From positions 248,001-312,000 of the forward strand of contig NZ_CABVQK010000003.1 of assembly GCF_902499335.1 (NCBI RefSeq): a stretch of DNA of 64,000 nt, read 5' to 3'. The stretch is from Burkholderia lata. GTDB lineage: Bacteria; Pseudomonadota; Gammaproteobacteria; Burkholderiales; Burkholderiaceae. The position numbers and the translations under genes are program-made. The notes beneath the pieces were generated by a model. It was given only the letters and a program-made list of their open reading frames with translations. It did not search any database and was not told the origin of the DNA. Shown piece by piece: positions 26,745 to 34,076 of this stretch (position 1 is its first letter; each line of letters begins with the position of its first letter).

Positions 26745-27080
26745 ATGAACGTCACGCGCCCACTCGCTGCCGGCGTGCTCTCCGCGCTGGCCGGCATCGC
26801 AGCCGCCCAGACGGCGGTGCCGGAACCCACCGAGCTCGTCAACGCACAGCACTGCATGTTTTGTCACACCTCCGACATGCCGTTCCTCGCGCCATCGTTC
26901 CACCAGATCGCGGAACGCTACCGGGGCGTGCCGCACGCCGACGAGCAGCTCGAAACCAAGCTGCGTGTCGGCGGCCGCGCGCATTGGGGCGATACGCCGA
27001 TGCCGTCCGCCGCCGAGCGCGGCGGTCCGCTCTCGCGTGACGACGCGCATCAACTGGTGCAATGGGTCATGAGCCAGTAA
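26745..27080 (+). CDS. Small c-type cytochrome, copy 1
   Basis: 111 residues. The Sec signal peptide (about 1-21, cleaved near AAAQ-TA) sends it to the periplasm. There is a single haem-binding motif CMFCH at residues 37-41. DMPFLAPSFHQIAERYRG follows, and MPS near the end (DTPMPSAAERGG) may supply the axial Met. It is closely paralogous to the protein at 54299 (same CMFCHTSDMPFLAPSFH). Likely a soluble electron carrier. Apparently co-transcribed with the nitroreductase-fold gene 50 bp upstream. Confidence 0.88.
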   Translation: MNVTRPLAAGVLSALAGIAAAQTAVPEPTELVNAQHCMFCHTSDMPFLAPSFHQIAERYRGVPHADEQLETKLRVGGRAHWGDTPMPSAAERGGPLSRDDAHQLVQWVMSQ

Positions 27081-27106
27081 CCGAGCCTCGTTACCCGCCC
27101 TCCATC

Positions 27107-28048
27107 ATGAGCGCAGTCAAACGGACCGCTTTCAGGGCCCCGCAACGTCGCGTGCGAACCGCGCGCCCCCTTGCGCGGCGGCCGCGGCGCCGGGCCGATA
27201 CCACGCACCGCATATGGGCCGATGAAGACACGACGCTCCTGAAGCGCCCCGGCATGCGCGGCCTCCGGCTGCAATTCGACTACTGGAAGGCCGAGGAGCG
27301 CCTGCAACAGGAACGCATCGGTCACGCCATCGTGGTTTACGGCAGCACGCGCATGGTCGCGCCCGCGGAAGCCCATGCGCTGCTGGGCGAAGCGAGCCGC
27401 GCGCTGGCGGAGCGGCCGCACGACGCGCGCCGGCGTCGCGCCGTCGCGGCCGCGAGCCGTCTCGTCAAATACAGCGTCTACTATCGTGTCGCGCGCGAAT
27501 TCGGGCGCATCGTCGGCCGTGCCGACCGGCGCACCCGCACGGCACGCCTCGCCGTGATCACCGGCGGCGGCCCGGGAATCATGGAGGCCGCCAATCGAGG
27601 CGCATACGAAAGCGGCGCGCCGAGCATCGGCTTGAACATCGAGCTTCCGAGGGAACAGGCGCCCAACCCCTACCTCACGCCGGCCCTGTGCTTTCGATTT
27701 CACTATTTCGCGATCCGCAAGCTGCACCTGCTCGAACGCGCGAAAGCAGCGGTGTTCTTCCCGGGCGGGTACGGCACCTTCGACGAGTTGTTCGAGGTGT
27801 TGACGCTCCTGCAAACCCGGAAGATCGCGCCGCTTCCCGTGATACTCGTCGGCGAAGCTTACTGGCGCCGCGCCGTCGATTTCGCGTTTCTCGCCGATGA
27901 CGGGATGATCGATCGCAGCGATCTCGACTTGTTCGTCTATTGCGAATCCGCGCTGGACATCTGGCATGCCATCGGCGGCTGGTATGCACAGCGGCGATCG
28001 CCGCCGCGACGCTCGACCTCACGGGCGAACCGCCCGATGCGGGAATGA
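27107..28048 (+). CDS. LOG-family protein (lysine decarboxylase-like nucleotide hydrolase)
   Basis: 313 residues from ATG 27107. It has an Arg-rich N-terminal tail, VVYGSTRM near residue 83, GGGPGIMEAANRGA and the family signature PGGYGTFDELFE. LOG proteins hydrolyse nucleoside monophosphates such as cytokinin ribotides or AMP-like substrates, and lack decarboxylase activity despite older annotations. The long form with an extra N-terminal helix is common in proteobacteria. It is in an operon with the preceding cytochrome. Confidence 0.88.
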   Translation: MSAVKRTAFRAPQRRVRTARPLARRPRRRADTTHRIWADEDTTLLKRPGMRGLRLQFDYWKAEERLQQERIGHAIVVYGSTRMVAPAEAHALLGEASRALAERPHDARRRRAVAAASRLVKYSVYYRVAREFGRIVGRADRRTRTARLAVITGGGPGIMEAANRGAYESGAPSIGLNIELPREQAPNPYLTPALCFRFHYFAIRKLHLLERAKAAVFFPGGYGTFDELFEVLTLLQTRKIAPLPVILVGEAYWRRAVDFAFLADDGMIDRSDLDLFVYCESALDIWHAIGGWYAQRRSPPRRSTSRANRPMRE

Positions 28049-28112
28049 GCCGAATTCATTGGGCCTTCATTGGGCCGTTTCCTGCGCGCGGCTCGAGGCC
28101 GCCCGATTGAAC

Positions 28113-28352
28113 TCAGAGCGTGAAGGTGTCGGATTTCCTCATCTCGATCCACGTCATCCCGGCTCGCAATCCTTCGACGGCGGCCTCGCGCTCGGTGACG
28201 TGGGTCCTGCTATGCGCGAACGTGTGCTCGCATACGCCATCCGGCGACTTGAGCGTCACATGAATCCGGCAACGATAGCCCCCTGTTTCGTTGGGGATCG
28301 TCTCGATCGCCACCGACCAGTCCGCTTCGTGAAGCTCGCCTGAAAGCGTCAT
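28113..28352 (-). CDS. Hypothetical protein, 79 residues
   Basis: ATG 28352 follows a purine-rich site. The protein is soluble and begins MTLSGELHEADWSVAIETIP, and it includes CRIHVTLKSPDG and HVTEREAAVEGLRAGMTWIE. The family is not recognised. The layout resembles small double-stranded-RNA-binding-like or antitoxin-like folds, but no function is claimed. Converges with the LOG gene. The BON gene sits 55 bp upstream on the same strand. Confidence 0.6.
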   Translation of the reverse strand: MTLSGELHEADWSVAIETIPNETGGYRCRIHVTLKSPDGVCEHTFAHSRTHVTEREAAVEGLRAGMTWIEMRKSDTFTL

Positions 28353-28407
28353 CTCGTGCCCCTTCGCTCATTCCCCTCACACCGGCAGCCCGCCGCGCCG
28401 CCCCGGT

Positions 28408-29058
28408 TCAGTCGACGACCAGATTGTCGACCACCGCCCGCACGCCTTTCGACGACCAGGCGGCGCCGCGCACCGCCTCGCGTTCGGCTGCCGATCCGAT
28501 CTTGCCCGACAGCGTCACGGTGCCGTCGTGCACGTCGACCTCGAGATGCATCGCCTCTCGCTCCGCGTGACGCATGATCGCGCGCTTGATGCTCTCGCCG
28601 ATGTCGGCCGCGGCGACCGAGCCCTGCACGTGGATGTGGTCCGTCACGCCCGTCACGCTGCGCATCTGCGAGATCGCGCGCACCGCGAGATGGCTCTGGT
28701 GCACCCAGTCGACCTTCCCGGACAACGTGATCCAGCCGCGCTCGACCTGCACCCTGATCGCATCGTCATGCAGGCCGACGGTCCAGTGAAGCACTGAACG
28801 CACCGCGTTCGCGATGTCCTCGTCGGTCCGGACGTCGTCGTCCGGCAAATGCACGGTCATGTCGATCACGATCGCCTTGACGCCGGCGACACGGTTCGCC
28901 GCTCGCTCGATCGCGAGTTTCTCCGCATAGCTCGGCGGATGGCCCGACAACGTCACGATGCGGTTCGCCACTTCGACGCCGATACGCGTCGCGTCGATAG
29001 TCGGGTCGGATTCCAGTTCGTCCTGAACGTCCTGCTTCAATTGCTTGTCGCTTTTCAT
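28408..29058 (-). CDS. Triple BON-domain protein, second copy
   Basis: 216 residues from ATG 29058 after GGGGAG. Three BON repeats carry IVTLSGHPPSY, WITLSGKVDW and TVTLSGKIGS cores. It has exactly the same length and plan as 11493-12143. No signal peptide. It is a putative phospholipid- or envelope-stress protein under an FNR-like box at 29135. The small gene at 28113 may be its downstream partner. Confidence 0.88.
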   Translation of the reverse strand: MKSDKQLKQDVQDELESDPTIDATRIGVEVANRIVTLSGHPPSYAEKLAIERAANRVAGVKAIVIDMTVHLPDDDVRTDEDIANAVRSVLHWTVGLHDDAIRVQVERGWITLSGKVDWVHQSHLAVRAISQMRSVTGVTDHIHVQGSVAAADIGESIKRAIMRHAEREAMHLEVDVHDGTVTLSGKIGSAAEREAVRGAAWSSKGVRAVVDNLVVD

Positions 29059-29134
29059 CGCCTGCTCCCCAGTGAGCCGCGGCATTCGCCTTCGCCGCAC
29101 GTCACCAGATTTGCACAGGCGCGCGGCGGGAACG

Positions 29135-29148
29135 CTGATGCAGGTCAA
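29135..29148. promoter_or_regulatory. FNR/Anr-type box (one mismatch) for the BON gene
   Basis: CTGATGCAGGTCAA is centred 83 bp upstream of ATG 29058. Confidence 0.6.
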
Positions 29149-29191
29149 TGGTGCCGGCGGCGCCGCAACGTGTTGCCAGCCGACGCGCCGC

Positions 29192-29205
29192 TTGACAAAG
29201 GTCAA
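29192..29205. promoter_or_regulatory. Symmetric FNR/Anr box for the nitroreductase
   Basis: TTGACAAAGGTCAA (arms TTGAC/GTCAA) is centred 92 bp before ATG 29290. Confidence 0.8.
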
Positions 29206-29289
29206 GCGGGCGCCGCCCCTTCGTTCTATCGTGAGATCGCCGCGACGCGAGATGCCGAGCAGTCGCACACATGCTTGAAGGAGACCCAG

Positions 29290-29934
29290 ATGACCGAACA
29301 GCAACTGTTGGCCTATTCGCCGGCGGCGCCCGCGCACCCCGTTGCGCCGCAGGGCGAGTCGCCCGCCGTCATCGATTTGCCCCGCCCCGATCTCGACGGC
29401 GGCGTTCCGTTGATGACGGCGCTCGCGGCAAGAATGAGCTGCCGCGAATTCGCCGCGGCGCCGCTCTCGCCGGAAACGCTCGGCGCCATGCTGTGGGCGG
29501 CGGACGGAATCAACCGGCCGGCGAACGGCGGCCGCACGGCGCCATCCGCCCATGCCTTCAACGAGATCGACATTTACGTCGCGCTGCCGGGCGGCGTATA
29601 TCGCTACGACGCGCCCGCGCACCGACTCGTGCTGAAGCATGCGGTCGACGCGCGCAACCTGACGGGTTACCAGGATTTTGTCGGCCGCGCGCCGCTCGAT
29701 CTCGTCTACGTCGTGCGAATCGCCGCGCTCCTGGCGATGCCGCCGCAGCAGCGCGACGTGTTCTCGGCGATCGCGGCTGGTGCGATTGCACAGAACGTTT
29801 CGCTGTATTGCGCGTCCGCCGGGTTGGGGACGGTCGTGCGCGGCTGGATCAACCATCGGGCGCTCGCCGACGCATTGCGTCTGAACGAGGACGAGTTACC
29901 GATCGTTGCGCAGACCGTCGGCTTCCGTGCGTGA
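29290..29934 (+). CDS. SagB-type nitroreductase-family protein
   Basis: 214 residues; AAGGAGA precedes ATG 29290. It has the FMN-binding start SCREFAAAPLSPETLGAMLW, GINRPANGGRTAPSAHA near residue 75, and the C-terminal GAIAQNVSLYCASAGLGTV that closes the flavin site. This places it in the nitroreductase superfamily near SagB-like dehydrogenases. It is distinct from the Acg-like protein at 25693. Likely an NAD(P)H- or FMN-linked reductase used at low oxygen. Confidence 0.85.
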   Translation: MTEQQLLAYSPAAPAHPVAPQGESPAVIDLPRPDLDGGVPLMTALAARMSCREFAAAPLSPETLGAMLWAADGINRPANGGRTAPSAHAFNEIDIYVALPGGVYRYDAPAHRLVLKHAVDARNLTGYQDFVGRAPLDLVYVVRIAALLAMPPQQRDVFSAIAAGAIAQNVSLYCASAGLGTVVRGWINHRALADALRLNEDELPIVAQTVGFRA

Positions 29935-30002
29935 GGCTCGTCGTCGGCGGCCTGATCCGGCACCGGATGCCGTCGCGCCGGTGGCGGCGGTCACACGAAA
30001 AC

Positions 30003-30034
30003 AAACGGCGCGCGGATCGCGCCGCACGCCGTTT
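30003..30034. terminator. Bidirectional terminator between nitroreductase and hsp20
   Basis: AAACGGCG (30003-30010) pairs with CGCCGTTT (30027-30034), and a GC-rich inner hairpin extends the stem. In the minus direction TTTGTTTTC follows; in the plus direction CGCTTT follows. Confidence 0.6.
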
Positions 30035-30081
30035 CGCTTTCCCCGGTGGCGCGATCCTGCCTCGCCGCGCCTGCCGCGCGC

Positions 30082-30516
30082 TCAGCCGATCGTCAGTTTC
30101 TTCTGTCCGGCCGGCGTCTTCTTCGGCAGCGTCAGCGCCAGAACGCCATCCTGATACGACGCCGTCGCGTTCGCGTCGTCGATCTCGCCGGGCAGCGAGA
30201 ACGAGCGGCTGATCGTGCCGCTGTAGCGCTCGCGCCGGATCACGCGCTCGCCGTCCTTCTGCTCGTTGTTGCGCTCGATCTTTGCGTTGATCGAGACGGC
30301 CCGGCCCGTCACCTGGACGTCGATGTCTTCCTTTGCGACGCCCGGCAGTTCCGCGTTGACCTTATAAGCATCGTCGCTTTCCGTGACGTCGATCTTCATC
30401 GACGCGAGATTGGGTTCGTCCGTCATCGCCATGCCTCGCAGTGGCCTGAACAGCCCCTGGAACAGGTCGGAGACAGGGTCGACGGAAAACGGATCGTAGT
30501 GAATCAGATTGCTCAT
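30082..30516 (-). CDS. Hsp20/alpha-crystallin-type small heat-shock protein
   Basis: 144 residues; GAGGAG precedes ATG 30516. The alpha-crystallin domain spans about 40-140, with AYKVNAELPGVAKEDIDVQV, the SFSLP motif and DGVLALTLPKK. It is an ATP-independent holdase that keeps unfolding proteins soluble. It has its own FNR-type box at 30672, consistent with anoxic rather than only heat induction, and is separated from the next gene upstream (DUF1488 protein). Confidence 0.93.
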   Translation of the reverse strand: MSNLIHYDPFSVDPVSDLFQGLFRPLRGMAMTDEPNLASMKIDVTESDDAYKVNAELPGVAKEDIDVQVTGRAVSINAKIERNNEQKDGERVIRRERYSGTISRSFSLPGEIDDANATASYQDGVLALTLPKKTPAGQKKLTIG

Positions 30517-30671
30517 GATGTGCACTCCTCGAACGGTTGAATCGACCCGGCGCGTTCGTCCCGACGGTGCCGGACCGGAAGGCGGGACGCGCCGCCGCGG
30601 CACATGCGTGTCGCGCGAGGAACGAACCGTCCTGTCTGGCATCCAGCGTAGACGTGCCGGCCGGCTGCGGC

Positions 30672-30685
30672 TTGATACGTGTCAA
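30672..30685. promoter_or_regulatory. FNR/Anr-type box for hsp20
   Basis: TTGATACGTGTCAA is centred 162 bp upstream of ATG 30516, just after the stop of the preceding gene. Confidence 0.7.
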
Positions 30686-30698
30686 CGGCGCGCGGTGG

Positions 30699-30974
30699 TC
30701 AGGTGCAGAACCGGAAAAATCCGCTGTGGAGCAGGATCGGCCGGCCGCCGACTTCCTCGAGCATGCGGCGCGCCGCGCATTCGATGGCGGGGCGATTGCA
30801 CGAGAACGCGGCCACGAGATCCGGCTCGCGAGGCGACGCGGCGCGGAAATGGTCTTCCAGTGCCTCGGCCGTGATCACGCATTGCACGCGCCGACCTTCG
30901 ATGAGCGCTGAAAAGGCCAGCGCGGGCTCCATCCCGGAATACGCCGGTGGTTCGGCGGGAAACGAGATATCCAT
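30699..30974 (-). CDS. DUF1488-family protein
   Basis: 91 residues from ATG 30974 after AGGAGA. It begins MDISFPAEPPAY and contains RRVQCVITAEALEDHF and the C-terminal RPILLHSGFFRF, as in the small DUF1488 family of proteobacteria. Function unknown. It is 51 bp downstream of a USP gene on the same strand and is likely co-transcribed with it. Confidence 0.75.
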   Translation of the reverse strand: MDISFPAEPPAYSGMEPALAFSALIEGRRVQCVITAEALEDHFRAASPREPDLVAAFSCNRPAIECAARRMLEEVGGRPILLHSGFFRFCT

Positions 30975-31025
30975 GACGGTCTCCTGACGGGATGGCGCCC
31001 CGATCGACGCTTGCACGGTGGGGTG

Positions 31026-31499
31026 TCAGGCGGCCGCAACGACTGCCCGCGCCGCGTCGTCGCCGCGCACGAGCAGTACCGGGCAGCTCGCCGCGCGCAG
31101 GAAGCGTTCCGCGACACTGCCGAGCACCATGCGCCGGATCCCGCGCCGCCCATGCGTGCCGAGTACGGCCAGATCGATCGCATGTTCGGCGACATAGCGC
31201 TGCAGGCGCTCCGCGACATCCTGACCGAGCTCCGTTTCGGCGATTTCCGTATCGCCGTTCACGCCCGCGCGCGCGATCGTCCGCTCGGCTTCTCGCAGCA
31301 CGGCTACACCGTCACGTCTGACTTCCTCGATCAAGGCATTCGGATCGATTCGTCCGGCGTAACTGAGCAAAATGGATTTGTCGACGACGAAAACGGCAAA
31401 CAGACGGGCTCCGTATAACCTGGCCATCTTCAGGCCTTCGTCAAGCGCTTGGCTGGACGAAGCACTACCGTCTACGGCGACCATGATATTCGTGTACAT
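31026..31499 (-). CDS. Universal stress protein, single UspA domain
   Basis: 157 residues from ATG 31499 (GCGAGG upstream). It begins MYTNIMVAVDGSASSSQALD. Its nucleotide-binding motif is VLGTHGRRGIRRMVLGSVAE, followed by CPVLLVRG. It is the closest relative of 21439-21942 in the window. It has its own FNR box at 31578 and is followed by the DUF1488 gene. Confidence 0.92.
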   Translation of the reverse strand: MYTNIMVAVDGSASSSQALDEGLKMARLYGARLFAVFVVDKSILLSYAGRIDPNALIEEVRRDGVAVLREAERTIARAGVNGDTEIAETELGQDVAERLQRYVAEHAIDLAVLGTHGRRGIRRMVLGSVAERFLRAASCPVLLVRGDDAARAVVAAA

Positions 31500-31577
31500 A
31501 CGGACCTCGCGGGATGGACAGGCGTACAGGCGACGTTTGGACTTGCCTTCATCATCACCGCTCGTCGAGATCGGACG

Positions 31578-31591
31578 TTGACCGAAATCAA
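31578..31591. promoter_or_regulatory. FNR/Anr-type box for the USP-DUF1488 unit
   Basis: TTGACCGAAATCAA is centred 85 bp upstream of ATG 31499. Confidence 0.72.
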
Positions 31592-31699
31592 CCGTGCGAA
31601 ATGTCCGGCATCGCGCCGGATTTCGATGCGGAAACCGCACGACAGGATCTGCCGTGCGATTTCGCACACGGGTGGCGTTTCACCCATCGCAGCGATCGA

Positions 31700-32353
31700 C
31701 TACCCGAGAATATTGTCGCCAAGGTCCAGCAACTGATGACGTAGCGCAAAGCGAATCATGTCCGATTCATTGGTCAGATCCAGTTTTTCCATAATGCGCG
31801 ACTTGTACGTGCTGACCGTTTTGATGCTGATGTCCAGGCTCCCGGCCATCTGCGTAATCGATTGTCCGGATGCCAAACCAACCAGGACCTCGAACTCCCG
31901 CTCGGTCAGACGATGATGCGCGAGCGCCCCACTGTCGCCGTTTGTGACTTGCGCCAACAAGTCGCCCACCATCGTGCTCACATATACCCCGCCATCGGCG
32001 AGCTTTCGAACCGCATCGATCAGATCCGACTTCGAGCAGGTCTTTGAAAGAAATCCCGACGCCCCGGCCCTGAAAGCACGCACCGCATGGGTCTGTTCGG
32101 AATGCGCCGTCAGCACGAGCACCCGGACCTCCTGGTACTCCTTCTTGATTTGCCTGATCAGGTCGACTCCGTGAATGCCGGACATCATCAATCCGAGTGA
32201 CAGCACGCGCGGCTTCAAAGCACGCACGAGTTCGAGTGTGCCGGCCCCATCGGTCGCTTCGCCGGCGACATCGAAGCCGTCGACCGCTTCGAGGACGTTG
32301 CGCACCCCTGCCCGCATGACGGCATGCGCGTCGGAAATCACCACTTTGATCAT
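31700..32353 (-). CDS. NarL/FixJ-type response regulator lacking the phospho-acceptor Asp
   Basis: 217 residues from ATG 32353; GTG 32362 is possible. The receiver domain (about 3-120) keeps the acidic Asp8, Thr82 and Lys104. However, the phosphorylation position reads VLSLGLMMSG, with Gly54 where Asp is expected. A LuxR-type helix-turn-helix (about 148-210, LTEREFEVLVGLASGQSIT) follows. No histidine kinase is adjacent. It may act without phosphorylation, through dimerisation or another signal. No FNR box was seen directly upstream. It is one of few ordinary-looking regulators in the cluster. Confidence 0.9.
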   Translation of the reverse strand: MIKVVISDAHAVMRAGVRNVLEAVDGFDVAGEATDGAGTLELVRALKPRVLSLGLMMSGIHGVDLIRQIKKEYQEVRVLVLTAHSEQTHAVRAFRAGASGFLSKTCSKSDLIDAVRKLADGGVYVSTMVGDLLAQVTNGDSGALAHHRLTEREFEVLVGLASGQSITQMAGSLDISIKTVSTYKSRIMEKLDLTNESDMIRFALRHQLLDLGDNILG

Positions 32354-32578
32354 GACAAACACCCATCCATTCGGCAGGTGAACGAACCCGCAATGACCTG
32401 CGATTCACAGGCACCGGTTTGTTTGAAAGCATGGGGTCGTAAAGGCGTGTCGTCTGCACGCTGACGTACAAAGTGCGGCGGCCTGGGCGGATCGCCACGG
32501 CGCGCGCGCTTCCGGGCGAGACACGGTCCGTTCAAACCCGGTGCCGAATGTCGAGCGATACCTCGAAGTTGCGCCCCC

Positions 32579-32592
32579 TTGATCCAGATCAG
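32579..32592. promoter_or_regulatory. FNR/Anr-type box (one mismatch)
   Basis: TTGATCCAGATCAG is centred 105 bp upstream of ATG 32690. It is identical to the box at 21365. The rest of 32354-32689 shows no gene. Confidence 0.6.
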
Positions 32593-32689
32593 CACGCAAC
32601 GCAGGCCCGTGCCGATGCTGTTCATACGGCGTCAACGGTGTTCCAGTCTGCCGTACGACGTCATCCATACACACGCCAAAGGAGTCGCC

Positions 32690-32869
32690 ATGCGCGCCGA
32701 ACGGATAAAGGAGATGTGGGCCGAATTCGATGACCTTGCTTCGAAAAGCGAAAACGAGGATGTTCAATTTCTGATCCGGGCGATCAAGCTGCATGCTGAG
32801 CTGATGAATGCCCGACTCGGCGCGCTCGAGGCGTTGGGCAGCGTCAACGTTCAAACCAGACCGACATGA
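32690..32869 (+). CDS. Small helical protein, 59 residues
   Basis: AAAGGAG precedes ATG 32690. It is a charged, probably all-helical peptide (MRAERIKEMWAEFDDLASKS, then FLIRAIKLHAELMNARLGAL). It is not recognised. It has its own FNR-type box and a terminator right after the stop, so it looks like an independent low-oxygen microprotein gene. Confidence 0.65.
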   Translation: MRAERIKEMWAEFDDLASKSENEDVQFLIRAIKLHAELMNARLGALEALGSVNVQTRPT

Positions 32870-32888
32870 TGTGCGGCCGGTAGCGGAC

Positions 32889-32925
32889 GGCCGGGCCAGG
32901 TTCATCACGGCCCGGCCCCTGTTTG
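32889..32925 (+). terminator. Terminator after the 59-residue gene
   Basis: GGCCGGGCC (32889-32897) pairs exactly with GGCCCGGCC (32909-32917) and is followed by CCTGTTTGC. It lies between convergent genes. Confidence 0.6.
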
Positions 32926-32989
32926 CTCCAGCGATGATCCTGCCGGGGTTTGCCGCACGGGGCTCCCCGCCCCGATCCCCGGCGCTCGC

Positions 32990-33709
32990 CTAGCTGCGGC
33001 GGTTGCCGAAGAGCCGCATCAGCATCAGGAACAGGTTGAGAAAGTCGAGATAGAGCGCAAGCGCGCCCATGATCGCCTTCTTGCCGGCGATCTCGTCCGC
33101 TTCGCCCGCGATGTAGATACGCTTGATGCGTTGCGTGTCGTACGCGGTGAGTCCCGTGAACACGAGCACGCCGATCACGGAAACGACGAACTGCAGCGCC
33201 GACGAAACCAGGAAGAGATTCACGAACCCCGCGATGATGATGCCGATCAGCCCCATGAACAGAAAGGAGCCGAAGCGCGAGAGATCGGCCCGTGTCGTGT
33301 AGCCATAGAGGCTCGTTGCGCCGAACGTGGCCGCGCTGATGAAGAACACGCGCGCAATGCTCTCGCCCGTATACACGAGGAAGATGCCGGAAAGCGAGAG
33401 CCCGACCAGCGCGGCGTAGGCCCAGAAACTGATCTGCGCCGCGCCGAAGCTGATGTGCTCGATGCGGAAGCTCAGCAACATGACCAGCGCCAGCGGTGCG
33501 AGCAGCACCACCCAGAAGAGGGGCGTTCCGGCGATCGACCGGTAAAACCCGGTTGACGCGCCGAGGTACGCAACAGCGCCCGTCAGCGCCAGGCCCCCGG
33601 CCATATAGTTGTAGATGCGCCGCACATACTGCCGAAGGCCGACGTCGTCGTCGCCCGATACGCGCTGCGACTCTTCTGGTCGCGCCCCCTGTCGAAAGTC
33701 GTTTCCCAT
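32990..33709 (-). CDS. Bax inhibitor-1/YccA-family membrane protein
   Basis: 239 residues from ATG 33709 after AGGAG. Seven membrane segments follow a hydrophilic N-terminus. Family motifs are RRIYNYMAGGLALTGAVAY, the central SRFGSFLFMGLIG and the C-terminal TAYDTQRIKRIY plus LYLDFLNLFLMLMRLFG. YbhL/YccA relatives interact with FtsH or affect ion leak. An FtsH paralogue is encoded in the same window. FNR box at 33800. Confidence 0.9.
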   Translation of the reverse strand: MGNDFRQGARPEESQRVSGDDDVGLRQYVRRIYNYMAGGLALTGAVAYLGASTGFYRSIAGTPLFWVVLLAPLALVMLLSFRIEHISFGAAQISFWAYAALVGLSLSGIFLVYTGESIARVFFISAATFGATSLYGYTTRADLSRFGSFLFMGLIGIIIAGFVNLFLVSSALQFVVSVIGVLVFTGLTAYDTQRIKRIYIAGEADEIAGKKAIMGALALYLDFLNLFLMLMRLFGNRRS

Positions 33710-33799
33710 GATCGATTCTCCTCGGATCGCAGTCGTGGCGGCCGCGCTTCGTCGTGGCCGTTCCCGTGATCAATCTCGCCCCTCGGGTCACCGGGCACC

Positions 33800-33813
33800 T
33801 TGACGCACATCAA
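33800..33813. promoter_or_regulatory. FNR/Anr-type box for the BI-1 gene
   Basis: TTGACGCACATCAA is centred 97 bp upstream of ATG 33709. Confidence 0.72.
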
Positions 33814-33888
33814 GCCCATCCGGCGCCGCACCCGCTCCGCAGGGCCTCGCGCGCATCCGAATTGCAGCGCACGAAGCCGCGGATCTGC

Positions 33889-33902
33889 TTGAGTTGCGTC
33901 AA
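33889..33902. promoter_or_regulatory. FNR/Anr-type box for oleate hydratase
   Basis: TTGAGTTGCGTCAA is centred 182 bp upstream of ATG 34077. The 33710-34076 gap holds only this box and the one at 33800, each facing its own gene. Confidence 0.65.
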
Positions 33903-34076
33903 GCCGCGCGCGATACGCACCGGCATGGCCTGCCGCATCCGGATCGGTTGACGCATCTCAATCGCCGCGCCCGGAACGCGGATATCGTGGCGCGAGCGCT
34001 CGCCAATGACGGCAGCGCGATCCGGCGTCCCCGGACGTCGACAGCGGTTTCACCCAATCTGAACAGGGGCATTTCC

